A DNA stretch of 64,000 nucleotides from the NCBI GenBank assembly GCA_963713815.1, contig CAVQNH010000045.1:124001-188000 (forward strand), in the 5' to 3' direction. Below the pieces are notes generated by a model. The model was given only the letters and a program-made list of their open reading frames with translations, was not told the origin of the DNA and ran no database searches. This document shows positions 8,522-15,955 of the stretch, in pieces. How positions within the stretch are numbered: the stretch's first letter is position 1; each line of letters starts with the position of its first letter. Source of the stretch: RYN-230 sp963713815 (GTDB lineage: Bacteria; Actinomycetota; Actinomycetes; Streptosporangiales; Streptosporangiaceae). Position numbers and translations under genes: made by a program.

Positions 8522-9064
8522 ATGGGCCGACTCGGCTCACTCGACGGTAACACCCCGCAGGTGCACGAGGAGGCCTGGGTGGCTCCCGGGGCCATCCTGG
8601 TCGGCCGGGTCACGCTGGACCGCGGGGTGAGCGTCTGGTACGGGTCCGTGCTGCGCGCCGACGATGACGAGATCATCGTGGGCGCGGACTGCAACATCCA
8701 GGATCAGTGCTGCCTGCACGTGGACCGGGGCGAGCCGGCCATCCTGGGCGAGCGGGTCAGCCTGGGGCACCGGGCCGTCGTGCACGGTGCGCTGGTGGGC
8801 GACGGGGCACTGATCGGCATCGGGGCGATCGTGCTCGGCCGGGCCTGGATCGGGGCGGGCTCCCTGGTGGCCGCGGGCACGGTCATCCGGCCGGGCCAGA
8901 AGGTCCCGGCCGGGGTGCTGGTGGCGGGGGTGCCCGGCCGGGTCGTCCGGGACCTGACCGACGCCGACCGGGCCACGTTCGCGGACACCCCCGCGAGCTA
9001 CCGGGCCCGCGCCGCGGTGCACCGCGAGGCCAGCTGGCGGGATCTGCCCGGCGATCCCCGGTAA
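8522..9064 (+). CDS. Gamma-class carbonic anhydrase family protein
   Basis: A 180-residue left-handed beta-helix protein built from hexapeptide repeats. The three expected zinc ligands are present: His66 (CCLHVDRGEP), then His83 and His88 (LGHRAVVHGA). The predicted activity is interconversion of CO2 and bicarbonate in the cytoplasm as a trimer. Some family members are inactive or are acyltransferases, so the activity is inferred. The start at 8522 has GGAGGGG upstream. It stands alone, divergent from the DivIVA-like gene. Confidence 0.88.
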   Translation: MGRLGSLDGNTPQVHEEAWVAPGAILVGRVTLDRGVSVWYGSVLRADDDEIIVGADCNIQDQCCLHVDRGEPAILGERVSLGHRAVVHGALVGDGALIGIGAIVLGRAWIGAGSLVAAGTVIRPGQKVPAGVLVAGVPGRVVRDLTDADRATFADTPASYRARAAVHREASWRDLPGDPR

Positions 9065-9208
9065 CTCGCGGCGGGACTCGCGTCACCAGTCACTCAAGAC
9101 GCGCTGAATCGCGATAGTCCTTTACCGTATCTAGAGCCTCGTCGCCTAAGGCTTCTTGGAATTGTTACTGGGGTTCTGGGTAAAATCCCACTTGAGGGTG
9201 GTCCAGAA

Positions 9209-9226
9209 ATGACCCTGATGGGTCAT
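9209..9226. promoter_or_regulatory. 18-bp perfect palindrome upstream of a small ORF
   Basis: ATGACCCTGATGGGTCAT is a perfect 7-bp inverted repeat around TGAT. It lies about 75 bases before the start of the 57-residue protein at 9301. It could be an operator or an RNA hairpin; no regulator is identified. Confidence 0.4.
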
Positions 9227-9300
9227 GCGGGGGCATAGGGCCGCGTCGTAACCTTGTGGTCAGGCTTCCGCGAATCCGCTTGGCGATGGAGGTGGGCGCG

Positions 9301-9474
9301 GTGCGCGAGACTCTCGATCTTCGCGTCCCCGATCGCGTGGCACTCGATGAAATCGAGCTCTACGCCGAGGTTCTCAGTGCGGTGGCGGTATGCGACCGGC
9401 GGCTGACCGACGCGGAACTCGACGCGGTGCTGGGCGTCGGGTCCAGTGCCGTAGCGGTGCACGGCCAGGGCTGA
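9301..9474 (+). CDS. Small conserved-looking protein of unknown function (57 aa)
   Basis: It starts at a GTG with GGAGGTG five to six bases upstream. The product is acidic, with no membrane segment or Cys motif. Its C-terminal half (DRRLTDAELDAVLGV) looks like a short helical hairpin. The coding bias fits its neighbours. An upstream in-frame GTG at 9256 is less well supported. The family is not recognised. Confidence 0.6.
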   Translation: MRETLDLRVPDRVALDEIELYAEVLSAVAVCDRRLTDAELDAVLGVGSSAVAVHGQG

Positions 9475-9491
9475 CGCTGGCCTGACTTACG

Positions 9492-9531
9492 TTATCCCGG
9501 TGGATGACGGATTATCCCGGTGGATGACGGA
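9492..9531. repeat. 20-bp tandem duplication at the 3' end of mshD
   Basis: Two perfect copies of ttatcccggtggatgacgga (9492-9511 and 9512-9531). The second copy contains the mshD stop codon. Confidence 0.9.
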
Positions 9532-10447
9532 ACATCACGTCCGTGCCCCGGTGGGTAAAGCCGAGTGATTCATACAGCCGGATGGCCGGCGTGTTGTCCT
9601 CGTCCACGTAGAGCATGACCTCGGGCAGCCCCTGCGCGCGCAGGTAGTGCAGGCCGGCCAGGGTCAGCGCCCGGCCCAGGCCGCCGCCTTGCCCGGCCGG
9701 GTCCACCCCCACCACGTACACCTCGCCGACCTGCGGGGGCGTGCCGTGAATTTTGGTCCAGTGGAAACCCGCCAGCTTGCCATCCCGCTCGGCCAGGAAG
9801 AACCCGTCCGGATCGAACCAGGGCTCGCGTTCCCGCAGCGACAGGTCCTCCGCGGTCCAGGCACCCTGCTCCGGATGGCTGGCGAACGCCCTCCGGTTGA
9901 CGTCCAGCCAGGCCGCCTCGTCCGCGCCGACCCGGAACGTGCGCAGCGTGACCCCCGGGGGGAACACCGGGTCCGGGAGTGGGTCCGTCAGCGGGCGGCG
10001 CATCGTCCACAGCGAGCGGATCCGCGCGAACCCGGCCCGCGCCGCCAGGGCGCGCGCGGCGGGCAGGTCGCCGTGGGCCCACACGCGCAGCGGGTCGGGG
10101 GCCGCCTCGGCCAGCAGTGCCCGGACGAGGGTCAGCCCGAACCCGCGGCGGCGGTAGTCCGGGTGGACGACCATTTCCGCGGCCGGCCCCTGATGCGTGC
10201 CGGCCTGACCGGCCGGATCCAGGTGACCGTATCCCGTGAGCCGGGGGCCGATGGTCAGCAGCAGGTTCCGGGCGCCCGCGTCGCCGCCGTACCGGGCGTG
10301 CAGCAGTACGTGCTCCGACAGCGGGCCGACCCCGTCGCGGCTGGCGGCCGTCTCGGCCAGGTCCAGGACACTGCGCCCTTCGGCCTCCGCCAGCGGCCCG
10401 GTCACCGTGACGAGGGGAGCCTCATCACCGGTCGGCGGGTGCGGCAC
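9512..10447 (-). CDS. mshD: Mycothiol synthase (acetyltransferase)
   Basis: A 311-residue tandem GNAT protein, the usual MshD length. The first acetyl-CoA site is VVHPDYRRRGFGLTLV; the second is VGVDPAGQGGGLGRALT, followed by YVDEDNTPAIRLYESLGF. MshD transfers acetate from acetyl-CoA to Cys-GlcN-Ins, the last step of mycothiol synthesis. The GTG start at 10447 has GGAGGAGG just upstream and overlaps the end of glnR by 23 bases, so glnR-mshD are probably co-transcribed. Confidence 0.92.
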   Translation of the reverse strand: MPHPPTGDEAPLVTVTGPLAEAEGRSVLDLAETAASRDGVGPLSEHVLLHARYGGDAGARNLLLTIGPRLTGYGHLDPAGQAGTHQGPAAEMVVHPDYRRRGFGLTLVRALLAEAAPDPLRVWAHGDLPAARALAARAGFARIRSLWTMRRPLTDPLPDPVFPPGVTLRTFRVGADEAAWLDVNRRAFASHPEQGAWTAEDLSLREREPWFDPDGFFLAERDGKLAGFHWTKIHGTPPQVGEVYVVGVDPAGQGGGLGRALTLAGLHYLRAQGLPEVMLYVDEDNTPAIRLYESLGFTHRGTDVMFRHPPG

Positions 10448-11291
10448 TGGCCTCCTCCGGGATCCAGGGTGCGCCGGTCTTCTGGGATCCAGGGTGCTGC
10501 GGGGCCGCGGACCGCGCCTGCGGGGCGTCCGCGGGCAGGCCATCCGCCTCGGTGACGCCCCCGTTCGCCTGATCCTGGTCCGCCGGGCGGCCGGACCGCG
10601 GGACCCGTCCCTCGTCGGTGCCCTTGGCCGGAACGAACCGGTAGCCCACGTTGCGGACCGTCCCGATCAGCGCCTCGTGCTCGGCGCCGAGCTTGGCCCG
10701 GAGCCGTCGTACGTGCACGTCCACCGTGCGGGTGCCGCCGAAGTAGTCGTAGCCCCAGACCTCCTGGAGCAGGTGGGCCCGGGTGAATACCCGTCCGGGG
10801 TGCTGGGCCAGGAACTTCAGCAGCTCGAATTCCTTGAACGTCAGGTCGAGGGCGCGGGCCCGGAGCCGGGCCGTGTAGGTGGCCTCATCGATAGCCAGGT
10901 CGCCGGAGCGGATCTCATCCGGGGCGGCCGGGGCCACGCTGGCCTTCCGGCCGATGGCCAGCCGCAGCCTGGCCTCCACCTCGGCGGGCCCGGCGGTGTG
11001 CAAAATCACATCATCCGCGCCCCATTCGGCGGTCACCGCGGCCAGCCCGCCCTCGGTGACCACGGCCAGGAGCGGGGCGTCCAGGGTCGCGGTGCGCAGC
11101 AGCAGGCACAGGCTCCGGGCCTGGGCCAGGTCCCGCCGGGCGTCCACCAGGATGGCGTCCGCGGGCGGCGCGTCGGCCGCAGCCGGCACCTCAGGCGGCG
11201 TGACCCGCACGGTATGCAGCAGCAATCCCAGGGAAGGAAGGATTTCCGAGGCCGGTTCCAGGGCGCCGGTCAGCAGCAGCAGGTCACTCAC
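10425..11291 (-). CDS. glnR: GlnR-type nitrogen regulator (OmpR-like response regulator)
   Basis: A 288-residue protein with an N-terminal receiver-like domain (about 1-110; Asp50 in ILVDARRDL) and a C-terminal winged helix (about 130-230: LTFKEFELLKFLAQHPGRVF, EVWGYDYFGGTRTVDVHVRR). The sequence follows Streptomyces GlnR throughout, including TEGGLAAVTAEWG. GlnR is an atypical regulator without an acidic phosphorylation pocket and controls glutamine synthetase, ammonium transport and nitrogen genes. Its 5' region holds three 22-bp repeats that may be its own operator. The GTG start has GGAGGTGG upstream. Confidence 0.92.
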   Translation of the reverse strand: MSDLLLLTGALEPASEILPSLGLLLHTVRVTPPEVPAAADAPPADAILVDARRDLAQARSLCLLLRTATLDAPLLAVVTEGGLAAVTAEWGADDVILHTAGPAEVEARLRLAIGRKASVAPAAPDEIRSGDLAIDEATYTARLRARALDLTFKEFELLKFLAQHPGRVFTRAHLLQEVWGYDYFGGTRTVDVHVRRLRAKLGAEHEALIGTVRNVGYRFVPAKGTDEGRVPRSGRPADQDQANGGVTEADGLPADAPQARSAAPQHPGSQKTGAPWIPEEASAAPADR

Positions 11292-11311
11292 GGTGCTGCC
11301 ACCTCCGCCCT

Positions 11312-11377
11312 GTGGTCTCTGGTGAGAGAACCAGTGGTCTCGTGTGAGAGAGCTATGGGTCTCTTGCGGGAGAAACT
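11312..11377. repeat. 3 x 22-bp imperfect direct repeats between glnR and moaD-like gene
   Basis: Three consecutive 22-bp units start at 11312, 11334 and 11356. Each has a TCTC...GAGA dyad (gtggtctctggtgagaga in unit 1). The array lies 21 bases upstream of the glnR start and about 70 bases before the divergent MoaD-like gene. The 22-bp period equals two DNA turns and is also the period of GlnR operators, but the bases match the published GlnR consensus only loosely. Confidence 0.8.
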
Positions 11378-11445
11378 ACCCATCAATGCACACAAGGACC
11401 CACCGGCGGCACTGCCCGGATCCGATGTGAGCGAGGATAGCGGAC

Positions 11446-11724
11446 ATGAGCACAGTGACGTTGCGCTACTGGGCCGCGGCCAAGCAGGCCGCGGGGGTCG
11501 CCGAGGAGACGATCAGCGCCCGGACACTCGCCGCCGCGCTCGAGGCGGTGCTGTCCGCCCGTGAGGATAATCGTGCCGCCGGCACGGATTGCGACCTTCG
11601 CGCGGTTCTGGCCAGATCATCGTTCCTCGTCGACGGCAGCCCGGTGGGGAGCCGCGCGCCCGAGACCGTGAGGCTCCGGGAAGCGGCGGTGGTGGAAGTG
11701 CTGCCCCCGTTCGCCGGCGGATGA
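11446..11724 (+). CDS. MoaD/ThiS family sulfur-carrier protein
   Basis: A 92-residue ubiquitin-fold protein ending in PPFAGG. The C-terminal Gly-Gly is the site of adenylation and thiocarboxylation in MoaD/ThiS proteins. It could act in molybdopterin, thiamine or another sulfur-transfer route; the neighbours do not decide. It is divergent from glnR across the 22-bp repeat array. Confidence 0.85.
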   Translation: MSTVTLRYWAAAKQAAGVAEETISARTLAAALEAVLSAREDNRAAGTDCDLRAVLARSSFLVDGSPVGSRAPETVRLREAAVVEVLPPFAGG

Positions 11725-11783
11725 AGCCCCCGAATCCCGGCCGCCCGGTGAACCAGCTGACCGGAAGGCGCGTTACCTAGGTC

Positions 11784-12329
11784 GTGGCACATCACCGCGG
11801 TACGCAGGGCCGCCAGCCTGGCGAGCGGGCCTGTGACGAGGCGCTGGTCCGCGCGCTGTATGCCGAGCACGCGGCGCCGCTGCTGCGCTATGCGCTCCGC
11901 CTCACCAGTGGCGACCGGCAGCGGGCGGAAGATATCGTGCAGGAAACGTTGCTCCGGGCCTGGTTGCATCCCGAGGCGATCGCGGAGCGCCCGGCCCGTC
12001 CCTGGCTGTTCGCCGTGGCGAGGAACCTCGCGGTGGACTCGCACCGGGCCCGCAACGCGCGGCCCCGGGAAGTCGGCGAGGCGGCGCTGGAACTGGTACC
12101 CGTGGCCGACGAGGCGGATCGCGTGCTCGAATCGTGGGCGGTGGCCGACGCCCTGCGTGACCTGCGGCCAGAACACCGGCAGGTGCTCGTGCAGACGTAC
12201 TACCTCGGGCGCTCAGTCGCCGAGGCCGCCACGGAACTCGGTATCCCGGGCGGGACAGTGAAATCTCGGACGTTTTACGCGCTCAAGGCCCTCAAACTGG
12301 CGCTTGAGGAACGGGGGCTCGCGCCATGA
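11784..12329 (+). CDS. ECF-type RNA polymerase sigma factor
   Basis: A 181-residue sigma factor. Region 2 is at about 30-95 (RYALRLTSGDRQRAEDIVQE, PWLFAVARNLAVDSHRAR) and region 4 at about 125-172 (LRPEHRQVLVQTYYLGRSV, GIPGGTVKSRTFYALKAL). The layout resembles the mycobacterial SigL/SigK type. It starts at a GTG and overlaps the anti-sigma start by four bases, so the two are co-translated. Confidence 0.92.
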   Translation: MAHHRGTQGRQPGERACDEALVRALYAEHAAPLLRYALRLTSGDRQRAEDIVQETLLRAWLHPEAIAERPARPWLFAVARNLAVDSHRARNARPREVGEAALELVPVADEADRVLESWAVADALRDLRPEHRQVLVQTYYLGRSVAEAATELGIPGGTVKSRTFYALKALKLALEERGLAP

Positions 12330-13054
12330 ACGGCTCAGCGGACTGCCGCGACATCCGGCACGCGCTCGGTGTCTACGTGCTCGGGGCCATCGATCCCGCC
12401 GAGCGCTCGGTGGTGGATGCCCACCTGAGCACCTGCCCGGAGTGCCGCGAGGAACTGGCCGGGCTGGCCGGCCTGCCGGCCCTGCTGCGCCGGATCCCGG
12501 TCGGGGAGGCCCAGCAGCTGGCCGACGATGACGTGGACGAGCTGCCCGGTGCTGGCCTGCCCGGGGCCGAGGTGCCCTCCGAGGAGATGCTGCGCTCGCT
12601 GCTGGCCCGCACGACGCGGGCCCGGCAGGCCCGCCGCTGGCGCGGCCTGGCCGCCGCCGCGGCCGTGGTCCTCGTGGCCGGGGCAGCCGGGGCAGCGGGG
12701 TGGAGCGCCACACATGACAGCGAGGGAGACGCCGACAGTTCCGCGGTGGCCGCGCACTTCACGTCCGCCACCGCGACCAACCCAGCCACCCACGTGGCCG
12801 CGACTGTCCGGTACGCCGCCAAGGACTGGGGCACGGTCCTGGACACGCAGGTGAAGAACGTTCCCACCGGGGCCCGGTGCCAGCTCGTGGTCACCGACTC
12901 CAGCGGGCACAGCACGGTCGTCGGCGGCTGGACGACCTCCTACGACGAGGCGGGCGTGTGGTACCCCGGCTCGGCCCCGATCGCGCTGGACAGCGTGCGC
13001 AGCTTCGAGATCACCTCGCAGGGCAAGGTCCTGGTCACGGTCAAGCCGCACTGA
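12326..13054 (+). CDS. Zinc-finger anti-sigma factor, membrane-anchored
   Basis: A 242-residue protein. The N-terminus has the zinc anti-sigma motif H-x3-C-x2-C (His33, Cys37, Cys40 in AHLSTCPEC), which binds the sigma factor and can sense thiol stress. One membrane helix follows at about 110-130. The C-terminal ~110 residues form an extracytoplasmic beta-rich domain like those of RslA/RskA proteins. The overlapping sigma gene is the obvious partner. The trigger is unknown. Confidence 0.9.
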   Translation: MNGSADCRDIRHALGVYVLGAIDPAERSVVDAHLSTCPECREELAGLAGLPALLRRIPVGEAQQLADDDVDELPGAGLPGAEVPSEEMLRSLLARTTRARQARRWRGLAAAAAVVLVAGAAGAAGWSATHDSEGDADSSAVAAHFTSATATNPATHVAATVRYAAKDWGTVLDTQVKNVPTGARCQLVVTDSSGHSTVVGGWTTSYDEAGVWYPGSAPIALDSVRSFEITSQGKVLVTVKPH

Positions 13055-13057
13055 CCG

Positions 13058-13103
13058 GGCGGTTCGCGGGCGCTGGCCGGGGCGGTTCGCGGGCGCTGGC
13101 CGG
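13058..13103. repeat. 23-bp perfect tandem duplication
   Basis: Two copies of a 23-bp unit (13058-13080 and 13081-13103, beginning ggcggttcgcgggcgctgg) fill the gap between the anti-sigma and thioredoxin-like genes. Confidence 0.9.
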
Positions 13104-13137
13104 GAATGGGATGGGCCGCGGGCATGCTGTACCACCC

Positions 13138-13566
13138 GTGATAGGCGGACTTATCGCGGTCCTGGCCGTCCTGGCCGGGGCGACAGCGTTCGGGGTGGCC
13201 TGGCGCCGCCGGGACGGCAGGCTGGCCGGACCGCGGTCCGCGGCCGACGGCGGCCTGCGGCTCGGTCCCGCGGAACTGGGTGAGCCCCTGGGCCCGCGGG
13301 CCACGCTGCTGCAGTTTTCGTCGGAGTTCTGCGCTCCCTGCCGTGCCACCCAGCGGATCCTGGCCGAGGTGGCCAGCGGCACCGAGGGGGTCCGGCACGT
13401 CGAGGTGGACGCGGGTGAGCGGATGGACCTGGTCCGTCTCCTGGACGTGCGGCGCACCCCCACCGTGTTCGTGCTGGGCCCTGCGGGGCAGATCACGCGG
13501 CGGGGGAGCGGGCTGATGAGCAAGACCGACGTACTGGGCGCCCTGGACGAGATCCGGGCCGGATAA
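13138..13566 (+). CDS. Membrane-anchored thioredoxin-like protein
   Basis: A 142-residue protein from the GTG at 13138 (an in-frame ATG at 13111 would add nine residues; neither has a clear Shine-Dalgarno). An N-terminal membrane helix (3-20) is followed by a thioredoxin fold with the active site FCAPC (Cys65, Cys68) and the cis-proline region RRTPTVFVL. It opens a sulfur operon with DUF4395, a rhodanese and DUF1416, so it may handle persulfides or keep sulfur enzymes reduced. Confidence 0.85.
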   Translation: MIGGLIAVLAVLAGATAFGVAWRRRDGRLAGPRSAADGGLRLGPAELGEPLGPRATLLQFSSEFCAPCRATQRILAEVASGTEGVRHVEVDAGERMDLVRLLDVRRTPTVFVLGPAGQITRRGSGLMSKTDVLGALDEIRAG

Positions 13567-13597
13567 TAACCTACCAAACGAGTGGGGAGTGACACCG

Positions 13598-13843
13598 GTG
13601 CGGCTGGCGCATACCATCGGGGACGTGCTTTCCCTGGCCATCCCGGATGTCATGGCGGATCGCGGCTGGTCGCGGCCGCTGCTGACCAGGCGGCGCGTGG
13701 TGGACTACTGCCACGTCACCGCCGACCTGTGTCCGGGTGCGCCCGGCCTGCAGACGCCGTTCCTGAGCCCAGCACGGGCCGCGCCGCATGTCCGTGCCGC
13801 CGGAAGGGCGCGACCCGCAGGCAGTACCCCCGTCCTGGCCTGA
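13598..13843 (+). CDS. Possible Cys-containing leader-like ORF of the sulfur operon
   Basis: An open frame lies in the 310-base gap before the DUF4395 gene. It contains LLTRRRVVDYCHVTADLC, which resembles short actinobacterial leader peptides found before sulfur genes (pattern RRhVDhxRVxxxLC, ending at Cys). Unlike those, it reads on for about 35 residues. The GTG at 13598 has GGGGAG upstream; an ATG at 13652 is an alternative. It may be a regulatory leader whose ribosome stalls at Cys codons, or a chance open frame. Confidence 0.35.
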   Translation: MRLAHTIGDVLSLAIPDVMADRGWSRPLLTRRRVVDYCHVTADLCPGAPGLQTPFLSPARAAPHVRAAGRARPAGSTPVLA

Positions 13844-13875
13844 ACCTGCCGATCCCGCAAAGGGAGATACCACTC

Positions 13876-14331
13876 ATGAGCGTCGATCCCCGGGGCCAGC
13901 GTTTCAACGCCGCGCTCTCCGCCATCGTCCTGGTGATTGTCCTGATCACCAGCAGTGCATGGCTGCTTGGGTTCCAGGCGGTGGTGTTCGGTATCGGGGC
14001 CGTGTTCGGGCTGCGGTACGCGCCGTACGGTCTCATCTACCGGTTCGCAGTCCGCCCGCGCCTGGGACCGCCGGCTGAGCTGGAGGCCGAGGCGCCACCA
14101 CGGTTCTCCCAGGCTGTGGGCCTGGTCATCAGCATTATCGGGGTGATCGGGTACGCAGCCGGGATAATCCCGCTGGGCATGGCGGCCGCGGCCGCGGCGC
14201 TCGCCGCGGCGTTCCTCAACGCAGCCTTCGGGTTCTGCCTGGGCTGCGAAATGTATCTGCTTATTAAACGACTCCGCCCTGGTCGCCAGGGAATGGCCGA
14301 CCCGGAGTCCGACAAGGAGGTTGCTGTATGA
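13876..14331 (+). CDS. DUF4395 family membrane protein
   Basis: A 151-residue protein with about four membrane helices (roughly 15-35, 38-55, 80-100 and 103-125). A conserved GFCLGCEMY (Cys pair) at about 127-135 faces the end of the last helix. DUF4395 proteins commonly neighbour thiosulfate sulfurtransferases, and a role in moving or reducing sulfur species across the membrane is inferred. AAGGGAGA precedes the ATG. It overlaps the rhodanese start by four bases. Confidence 0.85.
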   Translation: MSVDPRGQRFNAALSAIVLVIVLITSSAWLLGFQAVVFGIGAVFGLRYAPYGLIYRFAVRPRLGPPAELEAEAPPRFSQAVGLVISIIGVIGYAAGIIPLGMAAAAAALAAAFLNAAFGFCLGCEMYLLIKRLRPGRQGMADPESDKEVAV

Positions 14332-15170
14332 GCCGTCCAGACGTCCTGGTGGACGCAGACTGGGTGGAGGCGCACCAGAATGACCCGGGGGTGGCCATCG
14401 TCGAGGTCGACGAGGACACCAGCGCGTACGACACCGGGCATATCGCGAACGCCATCAAGATCGACTGGAAGAAGGACCTCCAGGACCCGGTCCGCCGGGA
14501 CTTCGTGGACAAGGCCGGCTTCGAGGCACTGCTGTCCGAGCGCGGGATCTCCAACGACGACACGGTGATCCTGTACGGCGGCAACAACAACTGGTTCGCC
14601 GCGTACGCCTACTGGTACTTCCGGCTGTACGGCCACCAGAACGTGAAGCTGCTCGACGGCGGCCGCAAGAAGTGGGAACTGGACTCCCGTGAGCTGGTCA
14701 AGGATGTCCCGGACCGGCCCAAGACGTCCTACACCGCCCAGGAGCAGGACGCGTCGATCCGGGCCCTGCGTGACGAGGTCGTGGCGGCCATCGGCAAGCG
14801 CAACCTGGTCGACGTGCGCTCGCCGGACGAGTTCTCCGGCCGGCTGCTGGCCCCGGCGCACCTGCCGCAGGAGCAGGCCCAGCGCGGCGGTCACATCCCG
14901 ACCGCGAAGAACGTGCCCTGGTCCAAGGCGGCCAACGACAACGGGACGTTCAGGTCGGACGACGAGCTGCGCGCTCTCTACGGCGACGAGGCCGGCCTGG
15001 ACTTCGCCAAGGACACGATCGCCTACTGCCGGATCGGCGAGCGGTCCGCGCATACCTGGTTCGTCCTGCACGAGCTGCTCGACCAGCCGAACGTCAAGAA
15101 CTACGACGGCTCCTGGACCGAGTACGGCTCGCTCGTGGGTGTCCCGATCGAGATTGGTGATGGCCAGTGA
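14328..15170 (+). CDS. sseA: Thiosulfate sulfurtransferase (rhodanese)
   Basis: A 280-residue protein with two rhodanese domains. The catalytic loop CRIGERS (Cys234) is in the second domain; the first (DEDTSAYDTGHIANAIKIDW) is inactive as usual. It transfers sulfane sulfur from thiosulfate to cyanide or thiols. It follows the CysA/SseA proteins of actinobacteria (about 280 aa) and is coupled by four-base overlaps to DUF4395 upstream and DUF1416 downstream. Confidence 0.93.
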   Translation: MSRPDVLVDADWVEAHQNDPGVAIVEVDEDTSAYDTGHIANAIKIDWKKDLQDPVRRDFVDKAGFEALLSERGISNDDTVILYGGNNNWFAAYAYWYFRLYGHQNVKLLDGGRKKWELDSRELVKDVPDRPKTSYTAQEQDASIRALRDEVVAAIGKRNLVDVRSPDEFSGRLLAPAHLPQEQAQRGGHIPTAKNVPWSKAANDNGTFRSDDELRALYGDEAGLDFAKDTIAYCRIGERSAHTWFVLHELLDQPNVKNYDGSWTEYGSLVGVPIEIGDGQ

Positions 15171-15499
15171 GCGGCCCGGAGGTGAGTGCAGCGGTGAGCG
15201 CGGACGGGTGCGGGGCGCCCGCAGGCGGCGCGGCGCGCCCGGCGGACGTGGGCAACCAGGCCGTGGTCGAGGGGCGCGTGACGCGCGGCGGTGAGGCGGT
15301 GCCCGTGGGCTACGCCCGGCTGCTCAACGAGGGCGGCGACTTCGTGGCGGAGGTGCCGCTGGGCACCGACGGCGGGTTCCGCTTCTTCGCGGCCCCGGGC
15401 AGCTGGACGGTGCGCGTCCTCGCCCCCGGCGGGGTGAACACCGACCGGCCGGTCATCGCGGAGACCGGCCAGGTGGCTGCGGTGGAGGTCAGCGTCTGA
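15167..15499 (+). CDS. DUF1416 family protein
   Basis: A 110-residue protein. A CGAP motif near residue 15 and the beta-sandwich-like core (EGRVTRGGEAVPVGYARLL) match DUF1416, which is almost always found next to an actinobacterial sulfurtransferase. Its function is unknown; a sulfur-carrier or partner role through the conserved Cys is inferred. The GTG start overlaps the rhodanese stop, and a strong terminator follows. Confidence 0.88.
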   Translation: MSGPEVSAAVSADGCGAPAGGAARPADVGNQAVVEGRVTRGGEAVPVGYARLLNEGGDFVAEVPLGTDGGFRFFAAPGSWTVRVLAPGGVNTDRPVIAETGQVAAVEVSV

Positions 15500-15523
15500 G
15501 GCAGGCTGCTCATTGGTACCTGA

Positions 15524-15551
15524 GGGGCGGGTGACTCTGGTCACCCGCCCC
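15524..15551 (+). terminator. Hairpin terminator of the sulfur operon
   Basis: A 12-bp perfect stem (ggggcgggtgac / gtcacccgcccc) with a tctg loop, followed by TTC, lies 25 bases after the DUF1416 stop. Confidence 0.85.
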
Positions 15552-15633
15552 TTCGTCATGCCGGCCAGCCGGGGATACGTTCCTCCGAGGTCCCCGCCTG
15601 TTCATCTGCTTGTCAGGTTCGTCTCGCCTGATC

Positions 15634-15651
15634 GTTCACCTGAGTGTCATC
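15634..15651 (+). promoter_or_regulatory. Possible PHO box upstream of the GntR-phoU operon
   Basis: GTTCACC at 15634 is followed 11 bases later by TGTCATC, resembling the 11-bp direct repeats bound by PhoP in streptomycetes. GTTCATC at 15600 and weaker units lie upstream. Otherwise nothing is seen between the terminator at 15551 and the small ORF. Confidence 0.35.
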
Positions 15652-15835
15652 TTCGGTCCCTATCAAGGGGAGGTGGCCAGGGGAGGTGGCAGCCTGGCCC
15701 GCGACCATCTCAGCGACGAGGGCGGCCCTCACCAGTGTCTCTTAAGGCTGATCCGACCAGACCCGTGGGTCCCCGGGCGTTGTCGTCAGTGCCGTGGTGC
15801 CCGGCTTGGGCCGGGCCCTGGATGACACCGTCGCG

Positions 15836-15955
15836 ATGACCATGCGCTACTGGCTCGCGCGCGGCGCGGTTCCCGGCACCCGGCTGATATTCGCGCCCCT
15901 GATCATCATGCCGGGACTGGTGGTCACCGCATACGCACGGCGAAATGCGGAATGA
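15836..15955 (+). CDS. Small single-helix membrane protein upstream of the GntR regulator
   Basis: A 39-residue product with one hydrophobic segment (LIFAPLIIMPGLVVTAYA) and a basic C-terminus (YARRNAE). Its stop overlaps the GntR start as ATGA, the arrangement used throughout this window for coupled genes. In-frame GTGs at 15794/15797 would add 13-14 residues. No Shine-Dalgarno sequence is clear, so this is tentative. It is too short to match a family by eye. Confidence 0.4.
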   Translation: MTMRYWLARGAVPGTRLIFAPLIIMPGLVVTAYARRNAE

